Shown here: positions 18,812-27,652 of the stretch, one piece after another
Position numbering within the stretch: position 1 is the first letter of the stretch
How the letters are laid out: the number at the start of each line of letters is the position of its first letter
Source of the DNA: Paracoccaceae bacterium
Lineage (GTDB): Bacteria; Pseudomonadota; Alphaproteobacteria; Rhodobacterales; Rhodobacteraceae
Direction: 5' to 3'
NCBI GenBank assembly: GCA_030697175.1
Contig: JAUYQR010000017.1
Span: 85,718 to 149,717, forward strand
DNA: 64,000 nt
Program-made: the position numbers and the translations under genes
Notes under the pieces: model-generated
Told to the model about the DNA's origin: nothing
Database searches by the model: none
The model's input: the letters and a program-made list of their open reading frames with translations, nothing else

Positions 18812-18845
18812 GAACGTCAGTGCGCACCGAGGGGACAGGTTCTGG

Positions 18846-20087
18846 ATGATCGGTTGGAGGTCGAAACCTTCGACGACCGAAGCGGAAAAGCCAAAGGGCT
18901 TTGACGACTTCGAGTTGCGGCTGGGCGATGTCATGCGAGGCGAACGCGCCACGCTTGGCAAATCCCTGCTCGACGTCCAGCGCGATCTCAAGATCAAGGC
19001 CACCTACATCGCCGCCATCGAAAACGCCGACGTGTCGGCCTTCGAATCCCCCGGTTTCGTCGCCGGTTACGTCCGTTCCTACGCGCGCTATCTGGCGATG
19101 GACCCGGAATGGGCCTTCCAGCGCTTCTGCGCCGAAGCGGGCTTTCAGGTCGCGCACGGCATGTCGGCCAACGCCTCGCCGCAGCGCATCATCAAGGCCC
19201 GTGCGCGGTCCGAATTCTCCGACCCGCTTGCCAACCCGAACGCGACCTTCGTGCCGCGCGGGGAAAGTGTGCTTTCCGGCATCCAGCCCGGCGCGGTCGG
19301 CTCCGTCGCCGTCCTGATCGCCCTGATTGGTGCCATCGGCTACGGCGGCTGGTCGGTGCTGCAAGAAGTCCAGCGCGTGCAGTTGGCACCCGTGGACGAG
19401 GCCCCCAGCGTTGTCGCCCAGATCGACCCGCTGCAAGGTGCCACCGCCGCCGCGCCACAGATCGTCGCTGCGGCCCCCGCCGAAGAACCTGCCGCCGAAT
19501 CCATTGCCAGCGCCGAAGGCGATGCCTCGGTCGATGTGATGGACCGTCTTTACCGCCCGCAGGCCCTCGACGTGCCGGTGCTGACCTCGCGCGATGGCCC
19601 GATCTCTGCGATCAACCCGCGTGAAACCGGCGCGCTCGCCTCGATCCAGATCGCCGACGCAACCGAAGCCACCATCGAATCCGAGGTGCTGAAGGTCGTG
19701 GCCGACGTGCAGCCCGGCATCGAGGTTCTTGCGGTCCGTCCGTCCTGGGTGCGCGTCAATGCCGCCGATGGCACGGTGCTTTTTGAAAAGATCCTCGACG
19801 CCGGCGAACGCTACACCGTGCCGCAGTTGGAAGCCGCCGCTGTGTTGCGCACCGGCAACTCCGGTTCGGTCTACTTTGTCGTCAACGGCGTTACCTACGG
19901 CCCTGCCGCCCCCGGCGCTCAGGTGGTCAAGGACGTGGCCCTTTCGCCCGAGGCGCTGACCCAGAGCTTCGCGCAGGCTGACCTCACCGCCGACGAAGAC
20001 CTCGCCAGGTTCGCCACCGCCGATGCGACAGGCCTTGCGCCCGTCGAAGGCATCGAAGGCGCGCCCGAAGTCTCCATTTCGGAATAG
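18846..20087 (+). CDS. rodZ: RodZ-like cell-shape protein (HTH plus DUF4115)
   Basis: 413 residues. A cytoplasmic helix-turn-helix of the RodZ/HTH_25 type lies at residues about 27-85 ([20 protein letters not shown]... [13 protein letters not shown]). One membrane segment is at about 150-170 ([18 protein letters not shown]). After an alanine/glutamate-rich linker comes a C-terminal periplasmic DUF4115 domain ([26 protein letters not shown]). RodZ links MreB to the elongasome in rod-shaped bacteria. The rodZ-ispG order seen here is also conserved in enterobacteria. The two genes are 83 bp apart and probably co-transcribed. Confidence 0.88.
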   Translation: MIGWRSKPSTTEAEKPKGFDDFELRLGDVMRGERATLGKSLLDVQRDLKIKATYIAAIENADVSAFESPGFVAGYVRSYARYLAMDPEWAFQRFCAEAGFQVAHGMSANASPQRIIKARARSEFSDPLANPNATFVPRGESVLSGIQPGAVGSVAVLIALIGAIGYGGWSVLQEVQRVQLAPVDEAPSVVAQIDPLQGATAAAPQIVAAAPAEEPAAESIASAEGDASVDVMDRLYRPQALDVPVLTSRDGPISAINPRETGALASIQIADATEATIESEVLKVVADVQPGIEVLAVRPSWVRVNAADGTVLFEKILDAGERYTVPQLEAAAVLRTGNSGSVYFVVNGVTYGPAAPGAQVVKDVALSPEALTQSFAQADLTADEDLARFATADATGLAPVEGIEGAPEVSISE

Positions 20088-20170
20088 TCCCGCCGCGACC
20101 GGCTGACAGTTGCCGCGCACCGCGCGTCCCGGTATCCTGCACCTGTCGCAGTTTCCAAAGGCCCGGCCCC

Positions 20171-21295
20171 ATGTCGCATAATCCCGTCCGCCCCTGGCGC
20201 AACATCTACCGGCGCGCCTCGCGGCAGATCCGTGTCGGCAAGGTTCTGGTCGGGGGCGACGCGCCGATCTCGGTGCAGACCATGACCAACACGCTCACCA
20301 CCGATATCGCCGCAACCATCGAACAGATCCAGCGCTGCGCCGTCGCCGGGGCCGACATCGTCCGCGTCTCCACTCCCGATCAGGAAAGCACCCGCGCCTT
20401 GCGCGAAATCGTCGCCGAAAGCCCGGTTCCGATCGTGGCCGACATCCATTTCCACTACAAACGCGCGATCGAGGCCGCCGAGGCTGGCGCCGCCTGCCTG
20501 CGCATAAATCCCGGCAACATCGGCGACGCCCGCCGCGTGAAAGAGGTCGTCAAGGCCGCCAAGGACCACGGCTGTTCGATCCGCATCGGCGTGAACGCAG
20601 GGTCGCTCGAAAAGCACCTTCTCGAAAAATACGCCGAACCGTGCCCCGAAGCGATGGTCGAAAGCGGCCTCGACCACATCAAGCTGTTGCAGGACAACGA
20701 CTTTCACGAATTCAAGATTTCGGTGAAAGCCTCCGACGTGTTCCTCGCCGCCGCCGCCTATCAGCAACTGGCCGAGGCAACCGATGCGCCGATCCACCTC
20801 GGCATCACCGAAGCCGGCGGTCTGCAGTCCGGCACCGTCAAATCCGCCATCGGGCTTGGCAACCTCCTCTGGATGGGCATCGGCGACACGATCCGCGTCT
20901 CGCTCTCCGCCGATCCGGTGGAAGAGGTGAAGGTCGGCTTCGAGATCCTGAAATCCCTCGGCCTGCGCCACCGCGGCGTCACCATCATTTCCTGCCCGTC
21001 CTGCGCGCGGCAAGGTTTCGACGTGATCAAGACCGTCTCCGCCCTCGAAGACCGCCTCGCCCACATCACCACCTCGATGAGCCTTTCGATCATCGGCTGC
21101 GTCGTCAACGGCCCCGGCGAGGCATTGATGACCGACATCGGCTTCACCGGCGGCGGGGCAGGCAAGGGCATGGTCTACCTCGCCGGCAAGCAGGCCCATA
21201 CAATGGGCAACGACCGCATGGTGGACCACATCGTCGAACTGGTCGAAGCCAAGGCCGCCGAGCTTGAAGCGCAACAAGCCGAAGCCGCCGAATAA
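20171..21295 (+). CDS. ispG: (E)-4-hydroxy-3-methylbut-2-enyl-diphosphate synthase (flavodoxin/ferredoxin-dependent)
   Basis: 374 residues, standard for bacterial IspG (GcpE). It catalyses the reductive dehydration of MEcPP to HMBPP in the MEP isoprenoid pathway and carries a [4Fe-4S] cluster. The three cluster cysteines are visible as C275 and C278 in SCPSCARQG and C310 in [11 protein letters not shown]; the TIM-barrel part has [11 protein letters not shown] and RINPGNIGD. No frameshift or missing residue is apparent. Confidence 0.97.
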   Translation: MSHNPVRPWRNIYRRASRQIRVGKVLVGGDAPISVQTMTNTLTTDIAATIEQIQRCAVAGADIVRVSTPDQESTRALREIVAESPVPIVADIHFHYKRAIEAAEAGAACLRINPGNIGDARRVKEVVKAAKDHGCSIRIGVNAGSLEKHLLEKYAEPCPEAMVESGLDHIKLLQDNDFHEFKISVKASDVFLAAAAYQQLAEATDAPIHLGITEAGGLQSGTVKSAIGLGNLLWMGIGDTIRVSLSADPVEEVKVGFEILKSLGLRHRGVTIISCPSCARQGFDVIKTVSALEDRLAHITTSMSLSIIGCVVNGPGEALMTDIGFTGGGAGKGMVYLAGKQAHTMGNDRMVDHIVELVEAKAAELEAQQAEAAE

Positions 21296-21317
21296 CACCC
21301 GCGCTGGAACACCATCT

Positions 21318-21370
21318 TCCTCTCTGCCCAAATATCCCGCGGGGGTGCGGGGGTGTGAAACCCCCGCTTC
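21318..21370 (+). repeat. Intergenic AAATATCCC element, copy b (with hairpin)
   Basis: TTCCTCTCTGCCCAAATATC then CCGCGGGGG, followed by GCGGGGGT-GTGAA-ACCCCCGC (21347-21367), 23 bp after the ispG stop. The hairpin loop GTGAA is shared with copy f although the stems differ. Confidence 0.7.
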
Positions 21371-21506
21371 CAACCGGACAGCCAAGAAACTCCCCTCCAG
21401 ACGACCCGCGCCTGCCAACGCCACGACCGGCGCTGGCCGGTGGCTTTGCTCAGCCCAAGCTGCGCCCGGCCCATTGCCGAGCCCTGCGCCAGAACCCCGG
21501 CCTTTC

Positions 21507-21521
21507 TGCGAACCATTCGCA
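21507..21521. promoter_or_regulatory. Mur/Fur-type box 1 of sitABCD
   Basis: TGCGAA-CCA-TTCGCA, a perfect palindrome with a 3-bp spacer, of the form described for alphaproteobacterial Mur (Mn-responsive Fur homologue) sites. It lies just upstream of the putative -35. Confidence 0.75.
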
Positions 21522-21528
21522 GCTACCC

Positions 21529-21560
21529 TTGACTTTCTGCGAACGCTTCGCATCTACATA
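21529..21560 (+). promoter_or_regulatory. Predicted sit promoter
   Basis: TTGACT at 21529-21534 is a good -35; the -10 is less clear (TCTACA/TACATA around 21553-21560). Mur box 2 fills the spacer, so binding there would directly block RNA polymerase. Confidence 0.5.
21538..21552. promoter_or_regulatory. Mur/Fur-type box 2 of sitABCD
   Basis: TGCGAA-CGC-TTCGCA, a perfect palindrome 31 bp centre to centre from box 1 (about three helical turns). Both boxes share TGCGAA arms and differ only in the spacer. Confidence 0.75.
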
Positions 21561-21589
21561 GGGTAACCAGCACCGGGACCACCCACGCC

Positions 21590-22486
21590 ATGACCCTGAC
21601 CCGCCGCCTCCTCCTCGCCACCATCGCCGCCCTCGCCACGCTGCCCGCCGCAGCACAAGACCGGCTCAAGGTCGTCACCACCTTCACCGTCATCGCCGAC
21701 ATGGCCCAGAACGTCGCCGGCGACGCCGCCGACGTTGTCTCGATCACCAAACCCGGCGCCGAGATCCACGGCTACGAGCCCACTCCGCAAGACATCGTCG
21801 GTGCCAGCGACGCCGACCTCATCCTCTGGAACGGCCTCAACCTCGAACGCTGGTTCGAACAGTTCCTCGCCAACCTCGGCGACATCCCCTCCGCCACCCT
21901 GACCGACGGCATCACCCCGATCGCCATCTCCGGCGGCGACTACGAAGGCAAGCCCAACCCGCACAGCTGGATGAGCGTCGACAACGCCCTGATCTACATC
22001 GACAACATCGAACGCGCCCTCGCCTTGGCCGATCCCGCCAACGCCGCCACCTACGCGGCCAACGCTGCCGCCTACAAAGCCCGCCTCACCGCCGAAATCG
22101 CCCCCCTGGCAGCCCGGATCGAAGCCCTCCCCGAGGCCTCGCGCTGGCTCGTCACCTGCGAGGGTGCCTTCAGCTACCTCGCCCGCGACCTCGGCCTGAA
22201 AGAGCTGTATCTCTGGCCGATCAACGCCGACCAGCAAGGCACCCCGCAGCAGGTCCGCGCCGTGATCGACGGCGTGCGCGACAACGCCATCCCCACCGTC
22301 TTTTGCGAAAGCACCGTCTCCAGCGCCCCCGCCGAACAGGTCGCCCGCGAAACCGGCGCAGCCTTCGGCGGTGTCCTTTATGTCGACAGCCTCTCTGAAC
22401 CCGACGGCCCGACCCCCACCTACATCGACCTCCTGCGCGTCACGACAGAAACCATTGCCAAGGGCCTCACCTCGCAGGCACAATGA
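21590..22486 (+). CDS. sitA: Manganese/iron ABC transporter substrate-binding protein
   Basis: 298 residues with a signal peptide ([19 protein letters not shown]). It belongs to the cluster A-I (ZnuA/PsaA/SitA) lipoprotein-like binding proteins. Metal ligands are visible as His in [13 protein letters not shown], His in NPHSWMS, Glu in [11 protein letters not shown] and Asp in [14 protein letters not shown]. There is no His-rich loop, which argues for Mn/Fe (SitA) rather than Zn (ZnuA). It is periplasmic and first gene of sitABCD behind two Mur-type boxes; the next gene starts 4 bp after the stop. Confidence 0.92.
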   Translation: MTLTRRLLLATIAALATLPAAAQDRLKVVTTFTVIADMAQNVAGDAADVVSITKPGAEIHGYEPTPQDIVGASDADLILWNGLNLERWFEQFLANLGDIPSATLTDGITPIAISGGDYEGKPNPHSWMSVDNALIYIDNIERALALADPANAATYAANAAAYKARLTAEIAPLAARIEALPEASRWLVTCEGAFSYLARDLGLKELYLWPINADQQGTPQQVRAVIDGVRDNAIPTVFCESTVSSAPAEQVARETGAAFGGVLYVDSLSEPDGPTPTYIDLLRVTTETIAKGLTSQAQ

Positions 22487-22490
22487 CCCC

Positions 22491-23363
22491 ATGCACGACC
22501 TTACCGCTGACACCACCGCCACCGGCCCCGCCGGCGGCATCCTTGCCGAAGGCCTGACCGTCACCTACCGCAACGGCCTGACCGCATTGCGCGATGCCAG
22601 CTTCATGGTCCCGCGCGGCACGATCACCGCGCTCGTCGGCGTCAACGGCTCGGGAAAGTCCACGCTTTTCAAGGCGATCATGGGCTTCATCCCCTCCGCC
22701 CGCGGCTCGATCCGGCTGCTTGGCCGTCCCGTCACCGAAGCCCTGCGCGAAAACCTCGTGGCTTACGTGCCGCAGGCCGAAGAGGTGGACTGGACCTTCC
22801 CGGTCCTCGTCGAAGACGTGGTGATGATGGGCCGCTACGGCCACATGGGCTTCCTGCGCCGCCCGTCGGCCACCGACCGTGCCAAGGTGGCCGAGGCCAT
22901 CGCCCGCGTCGGCATGTCCGATCTCGCCCACCGCCAGATCGGCGAACTGTCGGGCGGCCAAAGGAAACGCGTCTTCCTCGCCCGCGCGCTGGCACAGGAA
23001 GGCCAGATCATCCTCCTCGACGAGCCCTTCACCGGCGTCGACGTCAAGACCGAAGACCAGATCGTCGCCCTCCTGCGCGAATTGCGCGACGAAGGCCGCG
23101 TCATGCTGGTCTCCACCCACAACCTCGGCTCGGTGCCCGAATTCTGCGACCGCACCGTCCTCGTCAAAGGCACCGTCCTCGCCTACGGGCCCACCGAAAC
23201 GATCTTCACCCGCGCCAACCTCGAGGCGGCCTTCGGCGGCGTCCTGCGCCACTTCACCATCGGTGGCACCGACCTGCACGAAGACGACGACACCCGCGAG
23301 GTCCGCATCATCACCGATGACGAACGCCCCTTCGTGCAATACGGCCGAAAGGGCGACCAATGA
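22491..23363 (+). CDS. sitB: Manganese/iron ABC transporter ATP-binding protein
   Basis: 290 residues from the ATG at 22491, just after the sitA stop. Walker [11 protein letters not shown]-loop [10 protein letters not shown], signature [10 protein letters not shown], Walker [13 protein letters not shown] and the switch His in [12 protein letters not shown] are intact. A C-terminal extension of about 35 residues ([17 protein letters not shown]) is acidic. It powers import through SitCD. It is separated from sitC by 132 bp that carry an intergenic element, unusually long for this operon. Confidence 0.94.
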   Translation: MHDLTADTTATGPAGGILAEGLTVTYRNGLTALRDASFMVPRGTITALVGVNGSGKSTLFKAIMGFIPSARGSIRLLGRPVTEALRENLVAYVPQAEEVDWTFPVLVEDVVMMGRYGHMGFLRRPSATDRAKVAEAIARVGMSDLAHRQIGELSGGQRKRVFLARALAQEGQIILLDEPFTGVDVKTEDQIVALLRELRDEGRVMLVSTHNLGSVPEFCDRTVLVKGTVLAYGPTETIFTRANLEAAFGGVLRHFTIGGTDLHEDDDTREVRIITDDERPFVQYGRKGDQ

Positions 23364-23378
23364 CCAAACCAATTCACC

Positions 23379-23440
23379 TGTTCCCAAATATCCCCGCCGG
23401 AGGCCCTTCGCCCGAGCCGGTTGCGCGCCTGTGGCGCGCA
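23379..23440 (+). repeat. Intergenic AAATATCCC element, copy c (inside the sit operon)
   Basis: TGTTCCCAAATATCCCCGCC then GGAGGC, followed by the hairpin TGCGCGCC-TGT-GGCGCGCA (23422-23440). It lies between sitB and sitC and could tune expression of the permease genes relative to sitAB. Confidence 0.7.
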
Positions 23441-23495
23441 GAGGCGAGACAACAGACCGGCGCGGAACGCGCTCTTCTCAACACCCGTCCTGCAG

Positions 23496-24335
23496 ATGCT
23501 TGAACCCTTCGCCTACAGCTACATGGTCAACGCGATGTGGGTATCGGCCCTCGTCGGCGGCGTCTGCGCGTTCCTCTCCGCCTATCTGATGCTCAAGGGC
23601 TGGTCGCTGATCGGCGACGCGCTTTCGCACTCCGTCGTCCCCGGCGTCGCGGGCGCCTATATCCTCGGGTTGCCGTTCGCGCTCGGTGCGTTCCTCTCCG
23701 GTGGCCTTGCCGCCGCCGCGATGCTGTTCCTGTCGGGCCGCTCCGACCTCAAGGTCGATACCGTCATCGGCCTGATCTTCACCTCGTTCTTCGGCCTCGG
23801 CCTGTTTCTGATCTCGATCTACCCGACCTCGGTCTCGATCCAGACCATCACGATGGGCAACATCCTCGCCATCACGCCGCAAGACACCCTGCAACTGGCG
23901 CTCATCGGCATCATCTCCTCGGTGATCCTCTTGGCAAAGTGGAAGGATCTGATGGTCACCTTCTTCGACGAAACCCATGCCCGCAGCATCGGCCTCAAGC
24001 CCGATGTTCTGAAGGTGGTGTTCTTCACCCTCCTGTCCGCCTCGACCGTCGCCGCGATGCAGACCGTGGGCGCCTTCCTTGTCGTGGCGATGGTCGTCAC
24101 ACCCGGTGCCACCGCCTATCTTCTGACCGACCGCTTCCCCCGCCTGATCACGCTGTCCGTGGCCATCGGCTCCGGCACCAGCTTTCTCGGTGCCTACATC
24201 AGTTTCTTCCTCGACGGGGCGACCGGCGGCGTGATCGTGCTGCTGCAAACCCTGATCTTCCTTGCAGCCTTCGTCTTTGCGCCAAAACACGGGCTTCTTG
24301 CCAGTCGCCGCAAGGCGGCAAGGGCGCTGACATGA
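23496..24335 (+). CDS. sitC: Manganese/iron ABC transporter permease 1
   Basis: 279 residues from the ATG at 23496. It is an ABC-3 family permease with about eight membrane helices (for example MWVSALVGGVCAFLSAYLML, LALIGIISSVILLA, VGAFLVVAMVVTPGATAYLL). It keeps the family motif LKGWSLIGDALSHSVVPGVA and the coupling segment FDETHARSIGL. It forms the inner-membrane channel with SitD. The stop overlaps the sitD start by four bases (ATGA), so the two permeases are translationally coupled. Confidence 0.94.
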   Translation: MLEPFAYSYMVNAMWVSALVGGVCAFLSAYLMLKGWSLIGDALSHSVVPGVAGAYILGLPFALGAFLSGGLAAAAMLFLSGRSDLKVDTVIGLIFTSFFGLGLFLISIYPTSVSIQTITMGNILAITPQDTLQLALIGIISSVILLAKWKDLMVTFFDETHARSIGLKPDVLKVVFFTLLSASTVAAMQTVGAFLVVAMVVTPGATAYLLTDRFPRLITLSVAIGSGTSFLGAYISFFLDGATGGVIVLLQTLIFLAAFVFAPKHGLLASRRKAARALT

Positions 24336-25165
24336 TCGACGCGCTCCTCCAGCCCTTCCAGTTCCCGTTCATGCAGAACGCGTTCTGGATTTCCCTGATC
24401 GTCGCGCCCCCGACCGCGATCCTGTCGTGCTTTCTGGTCCTGAAAGGCTGGGCGCTGATGGGCGATGCGGTCAGCCATGCCGTGCTGCCCGGCATCGTGC
24501 TGGCCTATATTCTCAACATACCCCTTCTCGTCGGCGCTTTCGTCGCCGGCATGGCCTGCACGCTGGCCACCGGCTACCTCTCCGGCAACAGCCGGGTAAA
24601 GCAGGACACCGTGATGGGCGTCGTGTTCTCCGGCATGTTCGCGCTTGGCATCGTGCTTTACACCTCGATCAGCACCGATGTGCATCTTGACCACATCCTC
24701 TTTGGCAACATGCTCGGCATCGGTGCCGAAGACCTGCTGACCGCCGCCCTGATCGCCGGCCCGGTCACCCTGATCCTGCTGCTGAAATGGAAGGATCTGA
24801 TGCTGCACGCCTTCGACCCGGCGCAGGCGCAAGCCTCGGGCCTGCGCACCGGCGTGCTGCACTACGGCCTCCTCGCTATTCTCTCTCTCACCATCGTGGC
24901 CACCCTGTCCTCGGTCGGCCTGATCCTCGCCATCGGCCTTCTGATCTCGCCCGGTGCCATCGCCTTCCTTGTGGTGCGCAGCTTCGGCAAGATGCTGATC
25001 GTCGCTGTGGTCGTCTGTGTCTTCTCAATGCTGATCGGCACCTGGGCCAGCTTCCACCTCGACAGCGCCACCGGCCCGACGATCATCCTCGTGCTGACCG
25101 CGCTCTTCATCGCCGCCTTCGTCCGCCGCCTGATCCTCACCCGTCGCTCCACCCGCACGGCCTGA
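24332..25165 (+). CDS. sitD: Manganese/iron ABC transporter permease 2
   Basis: 277 residues, a paralogue of SitC with the same layout: LKGWALMGDAVSHAVLPGIVLAY, a central loop FDPAQAQASGLRTGVLHY, and TM segments such as VGLILAIGLLISPGAIAFLV. Two different permeases in one operon is the rule for SitABCD/YfeABCD systems. It ends the operon; a 65-bp gap precedes the SDR gene and holds no clear terminator. Confidence 0.94.
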   Translation: MIDALLQPFQFPFMQNAFWISLIVAPPTAILSCFLVLKGWALMGDAVSHAVLPGIVLAYILNIPLLVGAFVAGMACTLATGYLSGNSRVKQDTVMGVVFSGMFALGIVLYTSISTDVHLDHILFGNMLGIGAEDLLTAALIAGPVTLILLLKWKDLMLHAFDPAQAQASGLRTGVLHYGLLAILSLTIVATLSSVGLILAIGLLISPGAIAFLVVRSFGKMLIVAVVVCVFSMLIGTWASFHLDSATGPTIILVLTALFIAAFVRRLILTRRSTRTA

Positions 25166-25230
25166 GGTTTCCGGCCGATGCTCTGGACGCCCCGCGCCGA
25201 AGCGCCTAACCATGGGGCAGGGGGACCGAC

Positions 25231-25965
25231 ATGCCACAAACCATCCTGATCACCGGCGCTGGCAGCGGCATTGGTCGCGCCACCGCCCAGGCCTTCCTCG
25301 CCGCAGGCTGGCAGGTCGCCCTGACGGGCCGCCGCGAACCCGCCTTGCGCGAAACCGCCGCCGGCCACGACGCGCTGATCCTGCCCTGTGACGTGACCGA
25401 CCCCGCCGCCGTCGACACCGCCTTCGCCGCCCTCAAGGCGCGTTTCGGCCGCCTCGACGTGCTGTTCAACAACGCCGGCATCTCGCTCCCCGGCGCGCCG
25501 ATCGACGAGATCGCCGTCGACGACTGGCTCCGCCTGTCACAGACCAACATCACCGGCATGTTCCTCTGCGCCCGCGCCGCCTTTGGCCTGATGCGTCACC
25601 AGACCCCGCAAGGCGGGCGCATCATCAACAACGGCTCGATTTCCGCCCACGTCCCGCGCCCCGGCTCGGCGCCCTACACCATGTCGAAACACGCAGTCAC
25701 CGGCCTGACCCGGACCCTCGGCCTCGACGGCCGCGCTTTCGACATCGCCTGCGCCCAGATTGACATCGGCAATGCGCTGACCGACATGGCGGCCCGCTTC
25801 ACCCAAGGTGTGCCGCAGGCCGACGGCAGCATCCGCGCCGAACCGGTGATGGGCGTGGCCCATGTCGCCAGCACCGTCCTGCACATGGCAAGCCTGCCGC
25901 TGGAGGTAAACACGCCCTTCGTCACGATCATGGCCCGCGACATGCCCTACATCGGTCGGGGATAG
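25231..25965 (+). CDS. SDR family oxidoreductase
   Basis: 244 residues, a classical short-chain dehydrogenase: nucleotide-binding TGAGSGIG at residues 8-15, [14 protein letters not shown], catalytic Ser in NNGSIS, and YTMSK (Tyr-x-x-x-Lys). A basic RR after beta-2 (LTGRREP) suggests NADP(H). The substrate is unknown. It reads rightward, tail to tail with the SqrR-like gene (3 bp apart), and probably has its own promoter in the 65-bp gap after sitD. Confidence 0.9.
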   Translation: MPQTILITGAGSGIGRATAQAFLAAGWQVALTGRREPALRETAAGHDALILPCDVTDPAAVDTAFAALKARFGRLDVLFNNAGISLPGAPIDEIAVDDWLRLSQTNITGMFLCARAAFGLMRHQTPQGGRIINNGSISAHVPRPGSAPYTMSKHAVTGLTRTLGLDGRAFDIACAQIDIGNALTDMAARFTQGVPQADGSIRAEPVMGVAHVASTVLHMASLPLEVNTPFVTIMARDMPYIGRG

Positions 25966-25968
25966 GCG

Positions 25969-26325
25969 TCAGTCCTCGCAATACATCTCATGCACAAGGC
26001 TGATCATCCGCAGCACCTTGGGGTCCTGCAGCGAATAGTAGATCGACTTGCCGTCACGCCGGGCATAGACCAACCCCTCCAGCCGCAGCCGCGCCAGTTG
26101 CTGGCTGACCGCCGCCTGCCGCGACGACAAAAGCTGCTCCAGCTCGGTCACCGATTTCTCGCCCGAGATCAGATGGCACAGGATCATCAGCCGCCCCTCA
26201 TGCGACAACGCCTTCAGGAAGGCCGCCGCCGCCGCCGCCCGCTCCGTCATGGCGCCCGCATCCACTGTCTCGGGCATGTCAACCGCAGTCGGCTTGGTGA
26301 CAGGGTCGAAATGATCAAGCGACAT
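25969..26325 (-). CDS. ArsR-family repressor of the SqrR/BigR persulfide-sensing type
   Basis: 118 residues from the ATG at 26325, which has GGAG six bases upstream; a GTG at 26337 has no such signal. The winged helix is at residues about 35-100 (ALSHEGRLMILCHL, SSRQAAVSQQLARLRLEGLV). Only two cysteines are present, C50 in helix 2 and C116 near the C-terminus, 66 residues apart. That is the spacing of the sulfide/persulfide-sensing pair in R. capsulatus SqrR and X. fastidiosa BigR. No ArsR metal-binding CxC motif is seen. It should repress genes in the absence of reactive sulfur; its targets are not obvious from the neighbours. Confidence 0.85.
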   Translation of the reverse strand: MSLDHFDPVTKPTAVDMPETVDAGAMTERAAAAAAFLKALSHEGRLMILCHLISGEKSVTELEQLLSSRQAAVSQQLARLRLEGLVYARRDGKSIYYSLQDPKVLRMISLVHEMYCED

Positions 26326-26342
26326 CAGTCTCTCCACTCAAC

Positions 26343-26362
26343 GTATGATTGTAAAAGAATAC
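26343..26362. promoter_or_regulatory. Candidate operator in AT-rich spacer of the SqrR-like regulator
   Basis: GTATGATT followed by GTAAAAG and AATAC gives an imperfect inverted repeat (GTAT...ATAC arms) in an island much richer in A+T than its surroundings. It lies between the divergent regulator and glycerate kinase genes, 18 bp from the regulator start. Confidence 0.35.
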
Positions 26363-26446
26363 CATGAACCAATTTCACCAGCGAGGGGAACCTTGTCGAT
26401 TTTGCATCAAACGGGCAAGGATCAGCCGAACGTGAAAGGAAACCCG

Positions 26447-27652
26447 ATGCTCAGGGCCGAAGCCACCCGTCTGTTCCACGCAGGGCTCGTTGCGGCCGAC
26501 CCCGTTCGTGCCGTGGCGCAGGCGCTGCCGGGCCTGCCGCGCCCCGACCTGATCCTCAGCGTCGGCAAGGCCGCCACCGCGATGGCCCGCGCCGCCCTGC
26601 GGCACTACGGCCCCACCGAAACCCTCGTCGTCACCAATGACGAAAACGCCGCGCCCCTCCACGGCGCCACCGTCCTCGCCTCCAGCCACCCGGTCCCCGA
26701 CGCCCGCGGGGCCGCCGCCGCCGCCCGCATCCTCGACCGTCTGTCACTGATGCAGCCCGGCCAGCACATCCTTGCGCTGATCTCCGGCGGCGGGTCGGCC
26801 CTGCTGCCCGCCCCGGTCGCTGGCGTCAGCCTTGACGACAAGGCCGCCGTCAACCGCCTGCTCCTCGCTTCGGGGGCCGAGATCAGCCAGATGAACCTCG
26901 TCCGCCAGCAGCTTTCAACCCTCAAGGGTGGCGGCCTCGTCCGTGCCGCAGCGCCTGCCCACGTCACCGCGCTGATCCTGTCCGACGTCATCGGCGACGA
27001 TCTTCGCGCCATCGCCTCCGGCCCCACCGTCGCCCCCTTGGGCACCCGGGCCGAGGCCACGGCGATCCTGCACGCCCACCACGTCTGGGACGCGCTGCCC
27101 GCCTCCGTGCGCGCCCACCTCGCCGCGCCCGAGGCCCCGCTGCCGCCCCTGCCGCCCGCCACCAACCTCCTGATCGGCTCCAACCGCAAATCCGTCCTCG
27201 CGATGGCCGCCGCCGCCCCCGGCGCACACGTCCCCGACGCCCCCCTCGTCGGCGATGTGGCCGACGCCGCCCAACGGGTCGCCGCCTCCGGCCCCGGCAT
27301 CACGCTCTTTGGCGGCGAGACCACGGTCGTGCTGAAAGGCCAGGGCCTTGGCGGGCGCAATCAGGAACTGGCGCTCCGCGTGGCCCTGCTGGCCGAGGCG
27401 CAGAACTGGCCTGCCCCTTGGGTCTTCCTTTCCGGCGGCACCGATGGCCGCGACGGCCCGACCGACGCGGCAGGTGCCATCGTCGATCACGGCAGCCTCG
27501 CCCGGATGCGCGCCAAGGGCATCGACCCCACCCAACGCCTGTTACAAAACGACAGCAACCCTTGCCTTGCCGCCTCGGATGATCTTCTGATGACAGGCGG
27601 CACCGGCACCAACGTGGCCGACCTGCAAGTGCTGATCAAAGGGCAACCATGA
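26447..27652 (+). CDS. Glycerate 2-kinase (DUF4147/MOFRL family)
   Basis: 401 residues from the ATG at 26447 (AAGGA seven bases upstream). An N-terminal DUF4147 domain (LSVGKAATAMARAAL, ALISGGGSALLPAP, LVRQQLSTLKGGGL) and a C-terminal MOFRL domain (GQGLGGRNQELALRVAL, SGGTDGRDGPTDAAGA) are both intact. This type-II glycerate kinase makes 2-phosphoglycerate from D-glycerate for photorespiratory-type, serine-cycle or tartrate metabolism. It overlaps the PHP gene by four bases (ATGA) and is divergent from the SqrR-like repressor. Confidence 0.93.
   Translation: MLRAEATRLFHAGLVAADPVRAVAQALPGLPRPDLILSVGKAATAMARAALRHYGPTETLVVTNDENAAPLHGATVLASSHPVPDARGAAAAARILDRLSLMQPGQHILALISGGGSALLPAPVAGVSLDDKAAVNRLLLASGAEISQMNLVRQQLSTLKGGGLVRAAAPAHVTALILSDVIGDDLRAIASGPTVAPLGTRAEATAILHAHHVWDALPASVRAHLAAPEAPLPPLPPATNLLIGSNRKSVLAMAAAAPGAHVPDAPLVGDVADAAQRVAASGPGITLFGGETTVVLKGQGLGGRNQELALRVALLAEAQNWPAPWVFLSGGTDGRDGPTDAAGAIVDHGSLARMRAKGIDPTQRLLQNDSNPCLAASDDLLMTGGTGTNVADLQVLIKGQP

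Noticed and set aside
21590..25165. Zinc (ZnuABC) transporter
   Set aside because: There is no His-rich loop in the binding protein, two permease genes are present, and the boxes are of the Mur/Fur rather than the Zur type; Mn/Fe is the better reading.
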